Program-made: the position numbers and the translations under genes
Part shown: one piece after another, positions 22,796-35,472 of the stretch
How the letters are laid out: each line of letters opens with the position of its first letter
Numbering within the stretch: position 1 is the stretch's first letter
The notes under the pieces: generated by a model
Database searches by the model: none
The model's input: only the letters and a program-made list of their open reading frames with translations
Told to the model about the DNA's origin: nothing
Assembly: GCA_039881145.1 (NCBI GenBank)
Contig: JAYKKI010000023.1
Span: 10,350,001-10,414,000, forward strand
Source: Druceiella hillmani
Taxonomy: Eukaryota; Arthropoda; Insecta; Lepidoptera; Hepialidae
Direction of reading: 5' to 3'
DNA: 64,000 nucleotides

Positions 22796-23539
22796 GTAAC
22801 TCAACTCCACCGAACTTTGAAAACAGCAACGTTGCAACTCGACTAAACAAAAGGATCGTAACCCTCTCTGGAACATATGTAATACGCAACGGTCGTTCGA
22901 TACTTACACATTTTGAAAGCGCGCTTGAACAAATGTAAATCGGTGGAGATTCATGTCTACGCGATGCTGGCAACGAACAAGCGATGCTTTGCATTGTTTA
23001 ATATGTAAAAAGTTATCTTCCTGGAACTGGTAAACCTTTCAAACGATATTGAAAATTGGATAAGTTTCCAATTCATAGGATACCTCTACTCCACCTCATG
23101 TGTGATGCATCTCCTATCTGAGCATGTTTGTAGTGAGTTTCTACACATAATTTGAAAGTTTATGTATTTTAACTGTGGTCACACATAAACTGAAAGTGTT
23201 TATGCTTTAACTGTGTTCAATAAATAACAGGTTTCTACGGTTGTTCAGATAAAGCATTCGAATATAATTGCTAGTAGTGTGACCATATATGACTATTGCA
23301 GTTAAATGCAACATTAATATATCCGACGAATTTGAGCTCTCATACAAAAAATACACGAGGCTTTATTTTGTGAATATCAGAGTTTTAAGTAGTTTTATTT
23401 TCATCAGATTATACGGAAACGGCAAAAAACAAACATTAGACAATTCCGCAAATCGAAACCAAATTCCAATGGGTCTTCCACTAGTTCAAGACGGCCAGTC
23501 TAGGTCTTTATTTTTAATAGGTAAAACAACGGTCGGAGG
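22794..23539. other. AT-rich noncoding stretch
   Basis: Short duplicated pieces 'aaagtttatg.attttaactgtg' lie at about 23155 and 23190. No gene. Confidence 0.45.
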
Positions 23540-23890
23540 GCGAACGAATAAATGCTGAACGCCGCAGCTTCACGATAATGAGAATGCACTCGAGTATAAC
23601 TGGCGCTCGCTCGCCTGTCGGACCGCCGGACGATTACGGAGATTAAACGGGAGGAGGTAAGCGCAGAGAGAAACGCCGCGGCAGGAGAACACGCTTGATT
23701 TGACTCCGACAATGATATCGCCAAGACGAGGTCGAGATTTCCCCCTCGAGACTCTCGCGTATTATTCCGCAACGCTCGGTCGACACAAATTATATTCCCC
23801 CGATAAGATCTAGGAATTTCCGTCTTAATTGATAGAATTACTGCTCTCAAGATAATGCCGCGAACGTCGGTTTTACGACTCTATTAATTT
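23540..23890. other. GC-rich island with donor-like site
   Basis: A CpG-rich block that includes 'gggaggaggtaagcgcagag' (a plus-strand donor-like sequence at about 23656), 'cttaattgatagaattact' and 'ctattaattttgcaatgca'. Candidate regulatory element or untranslated exon. Confidence 0.35.
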
Positions 23891-24999
23891 TGCAATGCAC
23901 ATTAATTTTTTAAAACTTCGCGAATTTAATTGAACATGTAATGATAGGAGAAATACTTAAATTAATTGACATAAAAACATGATATAAGAAATTAATAATG
24001 TAGAATAGGATAAATATAAATGACATTCACAAAATTTGCTTCTTAATTGACTGTGTGCCTGCGAGAACGAATGCTTATACTTTTAAGTTATAAAGACAAT
24101 ATTTGTAAAAAAAGATTAGCACCAATTTGTGCTATGTGAATATGCATAATATTCTCAATTTGCTATGCTGAATATAAACAATTTCAGGTCCAATTTTTTT
24201 TATTGAAATGTAGTACGTATATTTTATGTGACGTAAAAATAATTAATACTTATTAAATTTAAAATTCAAAATTGTTAGATACCCCATCTTTTACAGAATT
24301 TATTGCATTTCCAAATCTATAACAAACTACAATAATATCCATAATATAATCGTTTTACAAAGAACGAAAGACTATATAATTGATAATTACAATATCCTTG
24401 TATATACTTGTCTTATTCTTAAGTATAAAACTAAGCATAAATTCGACCATGTAAAATTGTAACTGTTTTTCGCATGGATTTTGTACTCGCTTATTGTAAT
24501 GCCTTTCTTCTTCTCTTCCCGAAGGCGGAAGTAAACGCAGTTACAGGACATTTTGATATACCACACTAGTCATATCTACCTTTTATTTTCACAGAGGCTC
24601 TTACGCTATGAAACAAAGAACCCTTCATAATTTCATCATGGTCAACCGTCTACCAAAGCCGAGCAGTGTCTATCGTTTTAAATCTATGTGGATGAAACTT
24701 TGCAAGTAAATATTTAATCTGGAGTTCTGGAGGAATCTGGATTTCAATTAATATGTAGCAAAATAATTTTAAAAACGTTTTGCTTCAGTTTTTTGCGCAA
24801 ATCCCCTTTACGCGTGCCTCGAAACGCATTTATCTTTTTTTTTTCATTTTTCTTTTAGCTTCTCTTTCCAATTGTCTAAATACACAGTTTTTTCCACACA
24901 TATTTTTCCGGTTCATCACAATCATTCAAACATACGGATCCGTAACTGCTACCCGTTTTCAGTTCGTCCAGTCTTCGCCGTCGCTAGGATATGATACCT
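23891..24999. other. AT-rich noncoding stretch with a repeat fragment
   Basis: At about 24590-24680, 'aacccttcataatttcatca' and its flanks match the start of the 'gggttccgt' repeat family. The 119-codon ORF at 24780-25139 runs into the next island and is not supported. Confidence 0.45.
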
Positions 25000-25345
25000 A
25001 TACATTTACTAGAATATATTTTAAGTGGCAGGTAGTCCACAAATCCACCTGCCACCGTCGCTCGCGACGGCACGCGCCAATAACTCTCAATCAATCGGCC
25101 GCCTCAACGCCGTACCGCAGCCGCAATAAATACTCATAGTTCACAGGCTGACGTTTAATTTCCTGGAGGACGACATCCGCGACATCGAGGGCGCTATCGG
25201 CGCGGATATCCGTCCGCTCGTCACACGCGAGCCCGAATCGCGGCCACGTCGCGCTAACGAGATTCTGCGCACGGGAACGAGCGTCTGTTTACGCACCGAT
25301 AAATACGGCGGCTTATGTTGACGTTAAAATTCTGCCGTCTGTTTG
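25000..25345. other. GC-rich island, candidate regulatory element
   Basis: A CpG-rich block (25040-25320) with abrupt edges and no coding-like frame spanning it. Confidence 0.35.
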
Positions 25346-26359
25346 CAACAGTCAGTTACGACACATTAACATTTACACAAATAGCTTAGTTAAGTTTTGA
25401 TTGGAATAAAATTTTTTAACTTTATTTTACGTTTTAATGTCACATGAGCTAGCTGTATGAGTCTGTAACAAACTATGGATGACATAAAATCAGTATGCTT
25501 TGACACAAACTACACTAACTCTATCTTTATTATCTACCAGGAATGGGTTTACTATGTTCTCTCAGGGATTTAAAATGTACATAAACGTCTTTCCTGCTGC
25601 CAATTATATATGTGGATTGATGCAATCAAGACATCCTAGTTGGTGTATAATCTAGAAACTATACGGCAAGTTTTTGTATGATGCTTATTGCATAAGTAAT
25701 TAAGCATTGTTCCTTTGTGTATAGCCGCTTCTCGTCTAAACAGTAATCAACCGACAATTCAAAATAACACAGTTTATTTCCTAAATTCTTCTAATTCCGA
25801 ACAAATATGTCTAAATATTATGTTGAATCATATATACCTTCTCAAGAATTCTAGAAAATGTCATAACAAAGTTCCACATTTTCTTTTTATGTGGGGAGTT
25901 AATATTGCGTACACTCATTAATTTCTTTGATGATTCCGATAAATCATGTATTATAATCTCTCACGATTATCTAAATAATTTATTAAGACGCCTTATCGAT
26001 AGTCAGCCTGTCGATCATTAGTACTTCCTATATTTAAATTTGTCTTTAATTTGATTCTCAACGCATAAAAAGGCACATCCCTGATTGTGCTTATTAAACA
26101 AAAGGACAATGCGTATTTAACTAAAATAAAGAAGCAAAAAATTTCGACTGTTTGGCTACAGTTACCAATCCTTATATCGAGTAACCTATTTCTTCCAGTT
26201 GCATCTTCAAAGTTGCCTAGTAAATCACCTCCACGCTTTCACACTCGCTTTCTTCGATACAAGCACCCTAACAAAACAAAGAAATAACCTTAGGGATATT
26301 TTATGAAAAGATTCGAAGCCTAATAAAATAAAACACTTAAATTTGATAGTTACATAAAA
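25346..26359. other. AT-rich noncoding stretch
   Basis: ORFs at 25715-25921 and 26087-26287 are short and have no supporting motif. Confidence 0.45.
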
Positions 26360-26545
26360 AATCGGCCTCGAAACAAACTGGCCATTCGATCTAGTGAAAT
26401 AATATTATGGCCCGCGCTGTGCAAATAAGATAAAACACCTCCATAAAATGGACGACGGCTTTGTGGAAGATAAACAATAAAAATATTATGTCGTAACTTT
26501 ATCTTATTAGCTATTTGCGGCCTGAATTCTATTACGGCGGAGCAC
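26360..26545. other. Weak GC-richer island
   Basis: Includes 'aataatattatggcccgcgc' and 'gctatttgcggcctgaattc'. Candidate regulatory block by composition. Confidence 0.25.
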
Positions 26546-26786
26546 TCAAATCACGTTCACACATATGCCAAGGCAATTTTCATATACTACTAAAATATTG
26601 AAGTTTCTATTGATTCCATCTTTTTTTATATATACATGTATGGTTTTAGGCATAAAATGAATTGTTATTCAGTTACATCCCATCGTCTTATCAAAACAAA
26701 CTAATACACATTGGCGCGATGATATTAATATTATTGTATTCTTTCTTTGTTTTTTGCCATATGTTACAACTACTTGCCGCAATAAA

Positions 26787-26853
26787 AGTACGACGACAAC
26801 GCACTAAGGTACGACACGACAACGCACTACGAGCAACGCACTAAGGCACTAGG
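26787..26853. repeat. Short minisatellite around 'cgacaacgcactaagg'
   Basis: Three to four imperfect copies of 'acgacaacgcacta' with 'gtac' junctions. A consensus donor 'cgag' followed by 'gtaagtat' lies just downstream (GT at 26893), but no exon body can be defined. Confidence 0.75.
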
Positions 26854-26894
26854 TACTATTTACGAAAACGATCCTTCAACTGTTACTTCGAGGT

Positions 26895-27278
26895 AAGTAT
26901 GCAATTCGATTAGCGATATTAATGTTTTTCTTCATACGAATCAAAAACTATCTACTAATATAGATACTACAAATGAATTCGTACAAATTTATATTATTTT
27001 TAATGTCTTTATTTTTATAATATCCTCTTAATTTACAACAATTTATTAAAATTATGACCACGGTTAGTTATTTTTTTTTGAAACTAACTATTAAAGTTTT
27101 AATTGAACTATATTCATATTTATTAAAATTTGGTTTCACTTTTATCGGTGCCAATCTCTATAACAATTTGAAGATTATTTTTTAAATGTTACTTGCATAA
27201 GTTTAAAATTTATTAAAATTTCATACTTAATATTTTAAGTTTTTCGGTCAATTATGATTAAGACGGTTATTTTCACTA
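26895..27278. other. AT-rich noncoding stretch
   Basis: Several scattered 'tttattaaaatttcgattcac'-like fragments recur here and at 27600-27900, which indicates an old dispersed or locally duplicated AT-rich repeat. Confidence 0.4.
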
Positions 27279-27568
27279 TTTTTAGTGTTCCGTGCCTCAA
27301 AAGGAAAAAAAACTTTTATCTGTCTGTCTGTCGTTAATTAATATAAATTTCTTCCGAAATTAATATAATTTTTTCCGGTACAAAAATAATATTATTTTAA
27401 ATATGCGATTGTAAAACATATATTATAGGCAATATATTTTCATTCTAAAAAAATAAAATTTTGGAAATAGGTTTAACAGGAATATTATGTACCATTAAAT
27501 ATTTATAAATGCCTAAATATGTGCGGAACCCTCGTAGTGGGAGTCCCACTAGTGCTTGACAGGTTTTC
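27279..27568 (+). mobile_element. Interspersed repeat copy, both ends recognisable
   Basis: It starts at 'tttagtgttccgtgcctcaa' and ends with 'cggaaccctcgtagtgggag' followed by 'gtgcttgacaggtttt', the characteristic tail. At about 290 bp it is the shortest two-ended copy in the window, probably internally deleted. No ORF. Confidence 0.75.
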
Positions 27569-28239
27569 TTTTTAACTAATTAAAATTTTAATCGAATAAT
27601 ATTAAAATTTGTTAAAATTTCGATTCAATTTAATCGGCACCAATCTCTATAAAAGTTGGAAGATTATTATTTGAATTTCACTCGTTTAAAGTTCATTAAC
27701 CTTTCATACTTGATATATTAAATTTTGTAGTCAATTATATGATCACAATTGTTAATTTCTTTTTCTTTTTAAACTAATTGTGACTAACTAAATCTTTTTA
27801 AACTAATTGCAACTAGATTTAATGAAACCATATCATAATTTATTAAAATTTCGATTCACTTTTACTGGTGCTAATCCTTCAAAAAATTATGATTTAAATT
27901 TCACTTGTATTAGCTCAAACTTTATTAAGCTTTTTGCTTTATTAAGCTTTTTACCCAATTAATAGCAATACAACTATTAATTGGGTAATCTATTTTTGAC
28001 ATCCAATCAGTGTTTATAAGTAGTGAAGGACAGAATAAATTCTCATTTTTACAATACGAGAGGAACAGCTATATTACAGACTATTGATAGCGAAAAAAAA
28101 AAACTAATTGGTAGCGAATGAGATACAACCGCAAGAAATAATGCAATAAATAAATTACCAAATCACAATAAAGATACTACCAAAATCTTCTTTACGCTTC
28201 TTGTAACATCACCCACATACAAACTATCCAAACGGCGAT
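27569..28239. other. AT-rich noncoding stretch with a hairpin
   Basis: Degenerate AT-rich duplications related to 27080-27240. A perfect hairpin lies at 27951-27988. Confidence 0.45.
27951..27988. repeat. Perfect 15-bp inverted repeat, 8-base loop
   Basis: 'ttacccaattaatag', then 'caatacaa', then the exact reverse complement. Confidence 0.95.
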
Positions 28240-28690
28240 CTTTAAACAAATCACTGCTAATTAATACCGCGCCGGCAATAAACACAGACATCAAAACGCC
28301 ATTTCGTCCCACGCAGGCGGTGTTTATTTATTCATTTATGAACTAAAAACGTGATAAATTAAATTCGAAAGTCAATTCGGCTCCCCTTCGGCGGCGATCA
28401 ATGCGAAATAACTTTTATCGCCTCCCGAACTGGGTATAACAGTTTTACAGCGCTGCGTGAATTGTTGGCCTCGCTACTTTTGGAAGGTTAAGGAGGCTTT
28501 TTGAAATATTGATTCTACATTCGCCAGCCGCTCCTCGATTGGGTGATATATTACGGGAGCGGTCTAGGCGGAGGCCGATCTGTCTGTTCGGAGGGAAATG
28601 CGAAACTGTTGAACGGTACCTCCGTTGTAAATCTTCGGTAATATTAGCTTTGTAGTCGCGCTCGGAGTCCCGTGGCTTAATTAAATAATA
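28240..28690. other. GC-rich island, candidate conserved regulatory element
   Basis: A long island with 'ggtgtttatttattcattta', 'ataacttttatcgcctccc' and 'tggcttaattaaataatag'. Homeobox-like TTTATTTATT and TTAATTAA cores lie inside CpG-rich sequence. One of the better enhancer candidates by composition. Confidence 0.4.
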
Positions 28691-28904
28691 GATCCTTCGC
28701 TTTGTCTTCGATTTTTTTCATTAACTGCTTTGTTTCTAAATATTATGAAATGCACTTCATGCTTTAAAATTAGAAGATTTCTATTTTGACAACAGAAACA
28801 GACAAGCCTGTCAGAATTTTATTTTACCCTTTTAGTTTCCCGAAATTTCTAAGAATATATTCAAGAATGGCATAAAATACTACCATACCATATTAGTCGG
28901 TCCG

Positions 28905-30432
28905 TTTTTAAGGATCCGTAACCAAATAAAGAAACCTTATAGTTTCGCCTTGTCCGTTTGATGTCACAGCCGTTTTATTCGCAGAACATTAATATAGAAC
29001 ATAATGCTGAAATTTAGCAAAGTTATTTTCGTATTTATAAGGTTATAACATTTTTATTTTATAAGAAGTCTTTAGAATATTTCCCCTACATGTGAAAATC
29101 GGGGTGATTTTTTGCGTACCCCATTGTGTAGAGAATCGTTTGACAAATCTTTCGAAAATATTGTGTGCGTGTCATGAATACTTTTTTGATACAGGGTTCG
29201 TTTACGAAATGTTTAGTTTGAAAGTGGTAATTTTTGTTAGTTTATATTACGTTTTCGTTAGAGGGTTGATCCTACCAGCTAAACCACTATGGATATCTAA
29301 AAAATATTCACAGAAGTAGTATATATAATGAAATTAAAAGGAACATGATCACAAATAATATGCACTACTAGGTTACGAGTAACAGACGACTAAGTTATGA
29401 CATGTAGTTGTATCTGTAGAAAGTTCATAGAAACTCCATGATTGAAATCAACTGCAAAAATAACTTTGTATTTAAAATGTATACTTATTAAATTTGTGAA
29501 AGATATACTAAGCAATATATTTATAAATTTACATGGTGAGAATATTTTTACACATGCGAAAGATATAGTAGGCAATATAATGACTAGTTGCATCTGTAGA
29601 AAGTTCATAGAAACTCTATGATTGAAATCAACTGCAAAAATAACTTTGTATTTAAAATGTATACTTATTAAATTTGTGAAAGATATACTAAGCAATATAT
29701 TCATAAATTTACACGGTGAGAATATTTTTACACTTGCGAAAGATATAGTAGGCAATATAATGACTAGTTTCATCTGTAAAAAGTTCATAGAAACTCCATG
29801 ATTGAAATCAACTGCAAAAATAACCTTGTATTTAAAATGTATACTTACTAAATTTGTGAAAGATATACTAAGCAATAGATTTATAAATTTACATGGTGAG
29901 AATATTTTTACACTTGCGAAAGATATAGTAGGCAATATAATGACTAGTTGCATCTGTAGAAAGATCATAGAAACTCTATGATTGAAATCAACTGCAAAAA
30001 TATCTTTGTATTTAAAATGTATACTTATTAAATTTGTGAAAGATATACTAAGCAATGTATTTATAAATTTACATGGTGAGAATATTTTTACACTTGCGAA
30101 AGATATAGTAGGCAATATAATGACTAGTTGCATCTGTAAAAAGTTCATAGAAACTCTATGATTGAAATCAACTGCAAAAATAACTTTGTATTTAAAATGT
30201 ATACTTATTAAATTTGTGAAAGATATACTAAGCAATATATTTATAAATTTACATGGTGAGAATATTTTTACACTTGCGAAAAACATAGTAGGCAATGTAT
30301 TCACGTTGCGAAAAATTATTATTTGTAAAAAGTTTAGAAGAAATAATATGCACCCGCTTAAATGTTTATAAATGCCTAAATATGTACCGAACCCTCGTAG
30401 TGTGAGTTCTACTCGCCGTGACAGTTTTATTA
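28905..30432 (+). mobile_element. Interspersed repeat copy carrying a 5 x 180-bp array
   Basis: The start, 'tttaaggatccgtaaccaa' with 'accttatagtttcgccttgt', and the end, 'ccgaaccctcgtagtgtgag' with 'cgtgacagtttta', are those of the family. The interior first shows the 'ggggtgattttttgcgtacc' block and then a tandem array (29401-30300) that makes up most of its length. The array unit is derived from the region just upstream of the tail, since 'gcgaaagatatagtaggcaat' has counterparts there in other copies. Confidence 0.7.
29401..30300. repeat. Tandem array, five copies of exactly 180 bp
   Basis: Units start at 29401, 29581, 29761, 29941 and 30121, with only scattered substitutions and no indels. 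Each unit contains 'gattgaaatcaactgcaaaa', 'tatacttattaaatttgtga' and 'ttgcgaaagatatagtaggc'. The unit length is divisible by three, so a 304-codon frame stays open on the minus strand (29390-30304). That frame is a repeat artefact. Confidence 0.98.
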
Positions 30433-31453
30433 CTTTCCATCTAAGACAATCGAATTAAAAAAAATAGATGATCGGTATTATAATTGTGCTCAGCTTACAA
30501 AGAAAACGTTTCCATTTCTAACGGTATTTAAACCCGCTCATTACTGATACGTATTCGACTATAAATCATTTAATCGTGTACAAAATTCTACACACTCAAG
30601 ACATCACGTATGTAAAAACCGCAAAAATACGAGGCTAATTATTAATCAGAATTCTAATGATGTAATTTCGTGTTCATAATGTCTAACGCCGAGATCTTTT
30701 AGGTCAAATTACTTTGACTAATTATTAATGAAACACGTCGATTAATTAAAAGCATACTTCAACTAGCAGAGACGGCCTCAAAGTTGTTATTGCCGTAACA
30801 AAGTGCCTAGCAACGTGCCACATAAACTTACGTGTCCGAAGTTTTGATTGTGAAAATAATTAGCTTACCTATTTATTTTTGGATATAATTATAATTTCCA
30901 AAAAAATCACGCTTAAACGAAATGCATCTAATTGGGCAGGATAATGAAATAATAAAAGGTAATTTTTGGAAGGCTTTCGAGTAAACGAAACTAGATTTGA
31001 CGGTCGGGTTTATTTAGAATTTAGATCAGAGATTATGCGACAGAAAATTATATCGCTTATAGTTGGGACTACATAATAAGTTTAATTCACAGTTAATGTC
31101 AAATGCTAATTTGACTATAGACGGTATACGGGAATAAATGTCGGACAAAGAAAGACGTTATTCGTTGACTGAAAAATAGTTGATTGTCGTTAAAATAAAA
31201 TTTAAATTATGACTTTTTTCAGAAAATTCAAAATAATATTCATTATTATTTGTATTTTTTTTCATACACACGATACTTACGCATGTCAGTCAGCACCGCT
31301 CGGGTTAATGTAGCAGTTGCGTACGGCTAACGTGAGCTTGTTGTGCGTGCGTTAGCGGTATTAGGTGTGTTAAAGAGTTATGTTTTATTTTTTATGTTTA
31401 TTTTTTTGTTTTTGACCACGGATGCTATCCCATTGCTCACAATCTGTCTATGA
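30433..31453. other. AT-rich noncoding stretch with a small GC patch
   Basis: A short GC-richer patch lies at about 30765-30845. No gene. Confidence 0.45.
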
Positions 31454-31715
31454 AGTGTCATAAGGGTCTTCAAGGACATGCGATACAACCGGTTCCTCAA
31501 CGAGACCATTAAGCTGCATTACGGCTACCGATACATTACCCGGTTTCTCTCCTATGGTTCAGTCATGTGAATCTGATCCAAAAATGTCTGGCACAATATC
31601 ATCGATAGCAAAACTATTGCCACAGATCGTCAAAAAGGGAAAAATAATTATGAAGAACGTCCAAAAATCTATCGTCACCTACAATGACGTACTGGTTCCG
31701 AGGACACTACTATAA
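31454..31715 (+). pseudogene. Short coding-like relic in two frames, unidentified
   Basis: A 38-codon segment (31454-31570) contains RVFKDMRYNRFLNETIKLHY. It overlaps a 51-codon segment in another frame (31560-31715) that contains KMSGTISSIAKLLPQIVKKG and VTYNDVLVPRTLL. Both are far more protein-like than their surroundings and join at a probable frameshift near 31560. This looks like the remains of a transposon or other inserted gene. I do not recognise the family. Confidence 0.3.
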
Positions 31716-32214
31716 GCTAGGATTCGAGAAGAAGTATTAACTTATTTAAGCGTTTATAAATTCACGTATAATGTCTTATTGACTAAAACAAAAATTAGAA
31801 AAACTAAAAATTTATATCCCGAGTCTTCTGCAATAAACATAAGTGTAAGTACGGTATAGACAATGAAAGCTGACATTCCAATTTTAAATTTTATGGAACA
31901 CAAGGAAAATTTTTGACATAAAATTCAAAATCCAAAATTGGAATTGAATGTTTTTGAAATTGAAGGAAAAATAGTCAACAAGAGCTTGTAGGTATTATTA
32001 GTACTTCGGCGCTCTTCAAATTTCTAAATAGTTAATACATCTCAATATTCCAAGAAATCTAAAACACATTTGTATTATCTATTTGTGTTACTAAACAATT
32101 AACACTTAAATTTAATTTGATTCATTCAAACATAATTGACGGCATATTATTTCAATTTACTTGCGAGGTTAGCCAGGCGATACATAAATTTATTATTATG
32201 CACTTAACAACTCT
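31716..32214. other. AT-rich noncoding stretch
   Basis: No supported feature. Confidence 0.5.
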
Positions 32215-32650
32215 TAATATGGCTGCCGTCTGTCAAGTTTGCTGCTCAATATATCAAATATTTCATTAAATAAATCTCGGGCGCACGCTGGCCGCTAGCA
32301 GCGCGGGCGGCAATCGGAAACAAGAACGAGTAAACGGGGCCAGACCGGCGGACCGCGCGCGCCGACAGCGTGTAAACAAGCTTAATTTGCCCGCCGTCCG
32401 CGCGCCCATTACACCGCGCACGCGTTAATAACCGCCGAGGTATTTCCTGTCGATTTACAGGGCGGCCGCGATCGATTGATTAGATAGCGAACAGAGCGAC
32501 TGCGCCGCAAACCCGATAAGTAGTTTATTATGCGCGCAATCGTTCCGTTAACGTCCACCTTAAGTTTTTTACGTGCGAGACTGTATGGATAATTTCGATA
32601 AGACGGTCGATAGCCGATAGCCTCGTTTGGAGTCAGTGATACATATTTTT
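32215..32650. other. GC-rich island, candidate conserved regulatory element
   Basis: A strong CpG island-like block. Motifs include 'atttcattaaataaatctcg', 'gcttaatttgcccgccg', 'gcgttaataaccgccgagg', 'gcgatcgattgattagatag' and 'gtagtttattatgcgcgca'. The last is a TTTATTATG-type homeodomain site. No coding-like frame. Confidence 0.4.
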
Positions 32651-33639
32651 TGTCGACATTCTAGACTGCCCTGCCGGAAGTATATGTAGTATTGACGTAA
32701 ATCAGACATTAATAACGTAGAAATAGTGCAGTAACACGTCCAAAATCGTCAACCGAACTGAATGTGTTAAAGAGCGAAAAGATTGATAATCGACTTTATG
32801 CTAATAAATATAATTAGGTCACAATAACTTAAGGAATATAGTTTTATCAACATAAGAATAATTAGCCGTATAATAAAACATTTCAATATGTATAAGAGAT
32901 CATCAAAATTGTAACTAACTCATGAAAAAGACATTAGTAAACAAATAATTGTCCATTATTTTTCCAATATGAAGAGTGCAAAGATTCTCCATGTTTTCTT
33001 TTTTTTGTCAATAAATTATTCTATAAGTTGATTTCTTAAATATTCAGTTTTATTTGTATTTTAAACTCTGAACTTTTCAGAAAACGTTTCACTGACTAGC
33101 TAAATAAAACAGTCGCACGACCAGTTTTCAACGCATAGTTATAAAAATGTAATCAAAATTATTGCATACAATTCTCTACATGTATCTGCCAAATAAACAA
33201 AATGTCTTTAATATTTAGTGAGTAATTTCTATAATTTATATAAACAATTACAAAAACTTAAACTTGTGCATTAGCTACAAAATTTATGCACGTCTTGTAC
33301 CCAATATGGATCAATTAGACGACGGCTGAATAATATGGAGAATGGCGAAACACAAAAAAATGGTTTTTGAAGAAATATTGCACATTCCAAGTGGTACAAT
33401 AAAAATAAACATGCCGTTCTAGCGGCTTCATATTCCATAAAAATCTAATTTAACAAACGGAAAGAAGTTATTTACGATTATAAATTTAAACGTATAGAAC
33501 GGAATAACAATCTTAAAAAAAATTACCATCTTTTTTTTGTAAAGTTCCTCTTGAAAAACAAAATACATAAAATGTAGTTGCCTCGACAGATCGTACAATA
33601 TATTTCAACGCCAAATGTGCCATTTGTCAAACACAAACT
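32651..33639. other. AT-rich noncoding stretch
   Basis: No supported feature. Confidence 0.5.
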
Positions 33640-34540
33640 CATAACAATATGGAGTGTTGTCGGCGAGAAAGAATAATAGAGCGAATGAGAAAATAAGCGG
33701 CGCGCCAGGCGCGGCTCGCCTAAAACAAATCAGTTAAGTCTCCGGGAGACAAACACATTATTGAGCCAGCGAAACTAGGGATACGAGCGCAAAGTTGTCT
33801 CGACGTCATTAAATTAGCTAGCGGGCGCGAGCGTTACTCGCTAATAAAATTGAGAAACAAGAACAAGCAAAGTAGCCAACTTCTAGACCCGCCGCCGAGG
33901 GACTCCCCAACTATCCCGGCCCGAGATAATAATGGGCTCTCTCTCCGCATAGCTTAGCCCGAATATTAAATCAATTTCACTCGGTGAACTTTTGCGCCGA
34001 GGACGTCGACTGAATTCATTACCGACGGCGGATCGGATACACGGCGACCGTGTAATTCATTCCATTCAGAATCTCCCGAGAGTCGAGATTTAAATAAGTC
34101 AGCGACTCACCTCGCGGCGGGGAGCGGGGCACCAAACTGTAGGTACAATTTCGGCGAGCGAAAAAGGTACGTAATTTAAATTTTAATCCATTATACAAAG
34201 TTTGTCGGCGGGCTCTGAAGTTTCGAGTATTAAATACCTTATCTATTATAAATAAAATATTTACAATGGCGCCCGTCGGTAACACAGGCCAAGTTTAAGA
34301 TTAATTTGCGGAGATAATCAACACGTCATTCATAAAACAAGATAACGAGTATTTTCTCAACGTTTTAACAGTACAAAAATCTTATTATATTTTATCGAGT
34401 CGCCGCGTTGGGAAGAACCGAGAGCGCGAACGATCCATTAATAAAGTTGTCAATGCTTTTTATATTACACGCTCCGTGATGTATATCACGGCGCTTCTCA
34501 CAGTCGGCAGTGTCTCAATGCTGACTCACATTATGGCTTG
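33640..34540. other. Largest GC-rich island, candidate regulatory cluster
   Basis: About 900 bp of alternating CpG-rich and TAATTA/ATTAAA-rich sub-blocks, including 'cgacgtcattaaattagcta', 'gataataatgggctctctct', 'ctcgctaataaaattgagaa' and 'gtgatgtatatcacggcg' (a short inverted repeat at about 34476). Several enhancers may be clustered here. The minus ORF at 34019-34285 has no supporting signals. Confidence 0.4.
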
Positions 34541-35237
34541 TAAAGTGGTGCATTTTTTGCGGAAACAATAATTATAAGTTGACGCCTTGTTTTTATTTAG
34601 TATTTAATTATTACAATATACTTGGTTAATTCACAACTACTGTATATTAATGTTATAATAAGTATAACCAATTACAACTCGGGAAACTACATGTGACGAT
34701 TATGTTAACCATTTCACGACGAGACAAAAATTTCTTTGTTTAGTTTTTATTTTATCGCTTCGATTGAATCACGTAAACTCAAGTGATTTTATAATACGTA
34801 GATACTACTTAGTCCGTGGTTTCGCTCAGGTATATTAATTGGTTTATCCAGTTGTTAGCGATGTCTAACTAATGATTAACCACGTTGCCGGTTGAACGAT
34901 ATTTTGTTTTTTATTTCTTAACCTTCTAAAGTATCGTAATACGTCACAAAAAATTTTATAAATAAAATACATAACACCATTGTTCAACAATGATGCGAGC
35001 ACAAACAGGTAGAAAAAATCCAAATACGCTCAAATTTTAGGTTTCAAGCAATAAAACAATGAAAAATCCATTTAAGTTTGCTAAGTAGTTTTTAGGTTAT
35101 ACGGGTACAGACAAATGGACAGGTAAGCAAATCCAAAAGTACTAATTTTTTTCTATAGCCTGTTTATAAATATCGGTACACGTTTTTTTATAAACACCTT
35201 CAACCTTCATCCGTTTTAAAGTTTGACATAATTTAAC
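34541..35237. other. AT-rich noncoding stretch
   Basis: No supported feature. Confidence 0.45.
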
Positions 35238-35438
35238 TTATAAAAACAAGACTTCAATCAAAATAGTTTTACTATGGTCCTGAAGTATGGCATAGATTTG
35301 ATGTCTATTACAATATCTATGTCTCAACTGAAGAAAAATATGAATTTCTTGGCAAACTATAACTCCCAAATGACGGCTATTTCTTTCTAAGGAAGTAACT
35401 GTGCCGTTCTCATCCGCATTGGAGGGAATTTCGGCCAC
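35238..35438 (-). other. Coding-like minus-strand ORF just downstream of an exon
   Basis: A 66-codon frame whose first half (AEIPSNADENGTVTSLERNS) is protein-like. It begins only about 35 bases beyond the donor of the exon at 35473-35589, in a different frame, and is separated from it by 'gtaagtacatcaataaatta'. It could be an alternative 3' extension of that exon, an older coding relic, or chance. Confidence 0.2.
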
Positions 35439-35472
35439 ATTGTCTATACATATAATTTATTGATGTACTTAC

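Noticed and set aside
22469..22994. Three ORFs with Ile-Tyr repeats
   Set aside because: They are translations of a (TA)n microsatellite.
26651..26892. Exon between 'ggttttag' and the donor at 26893
   Set aside because: The body is AT-rich, contains a minisatellite and has no coding character; only the donor is good.
29390..30304. 304-codon minus-strand ORF as a repeat protein gene
   Set aside because: It coincides with the 5 x 180-bp array inside an interspersed repeat. The frame is open only because the unit is a multiple of three; there is no promoter, splice site or motif.
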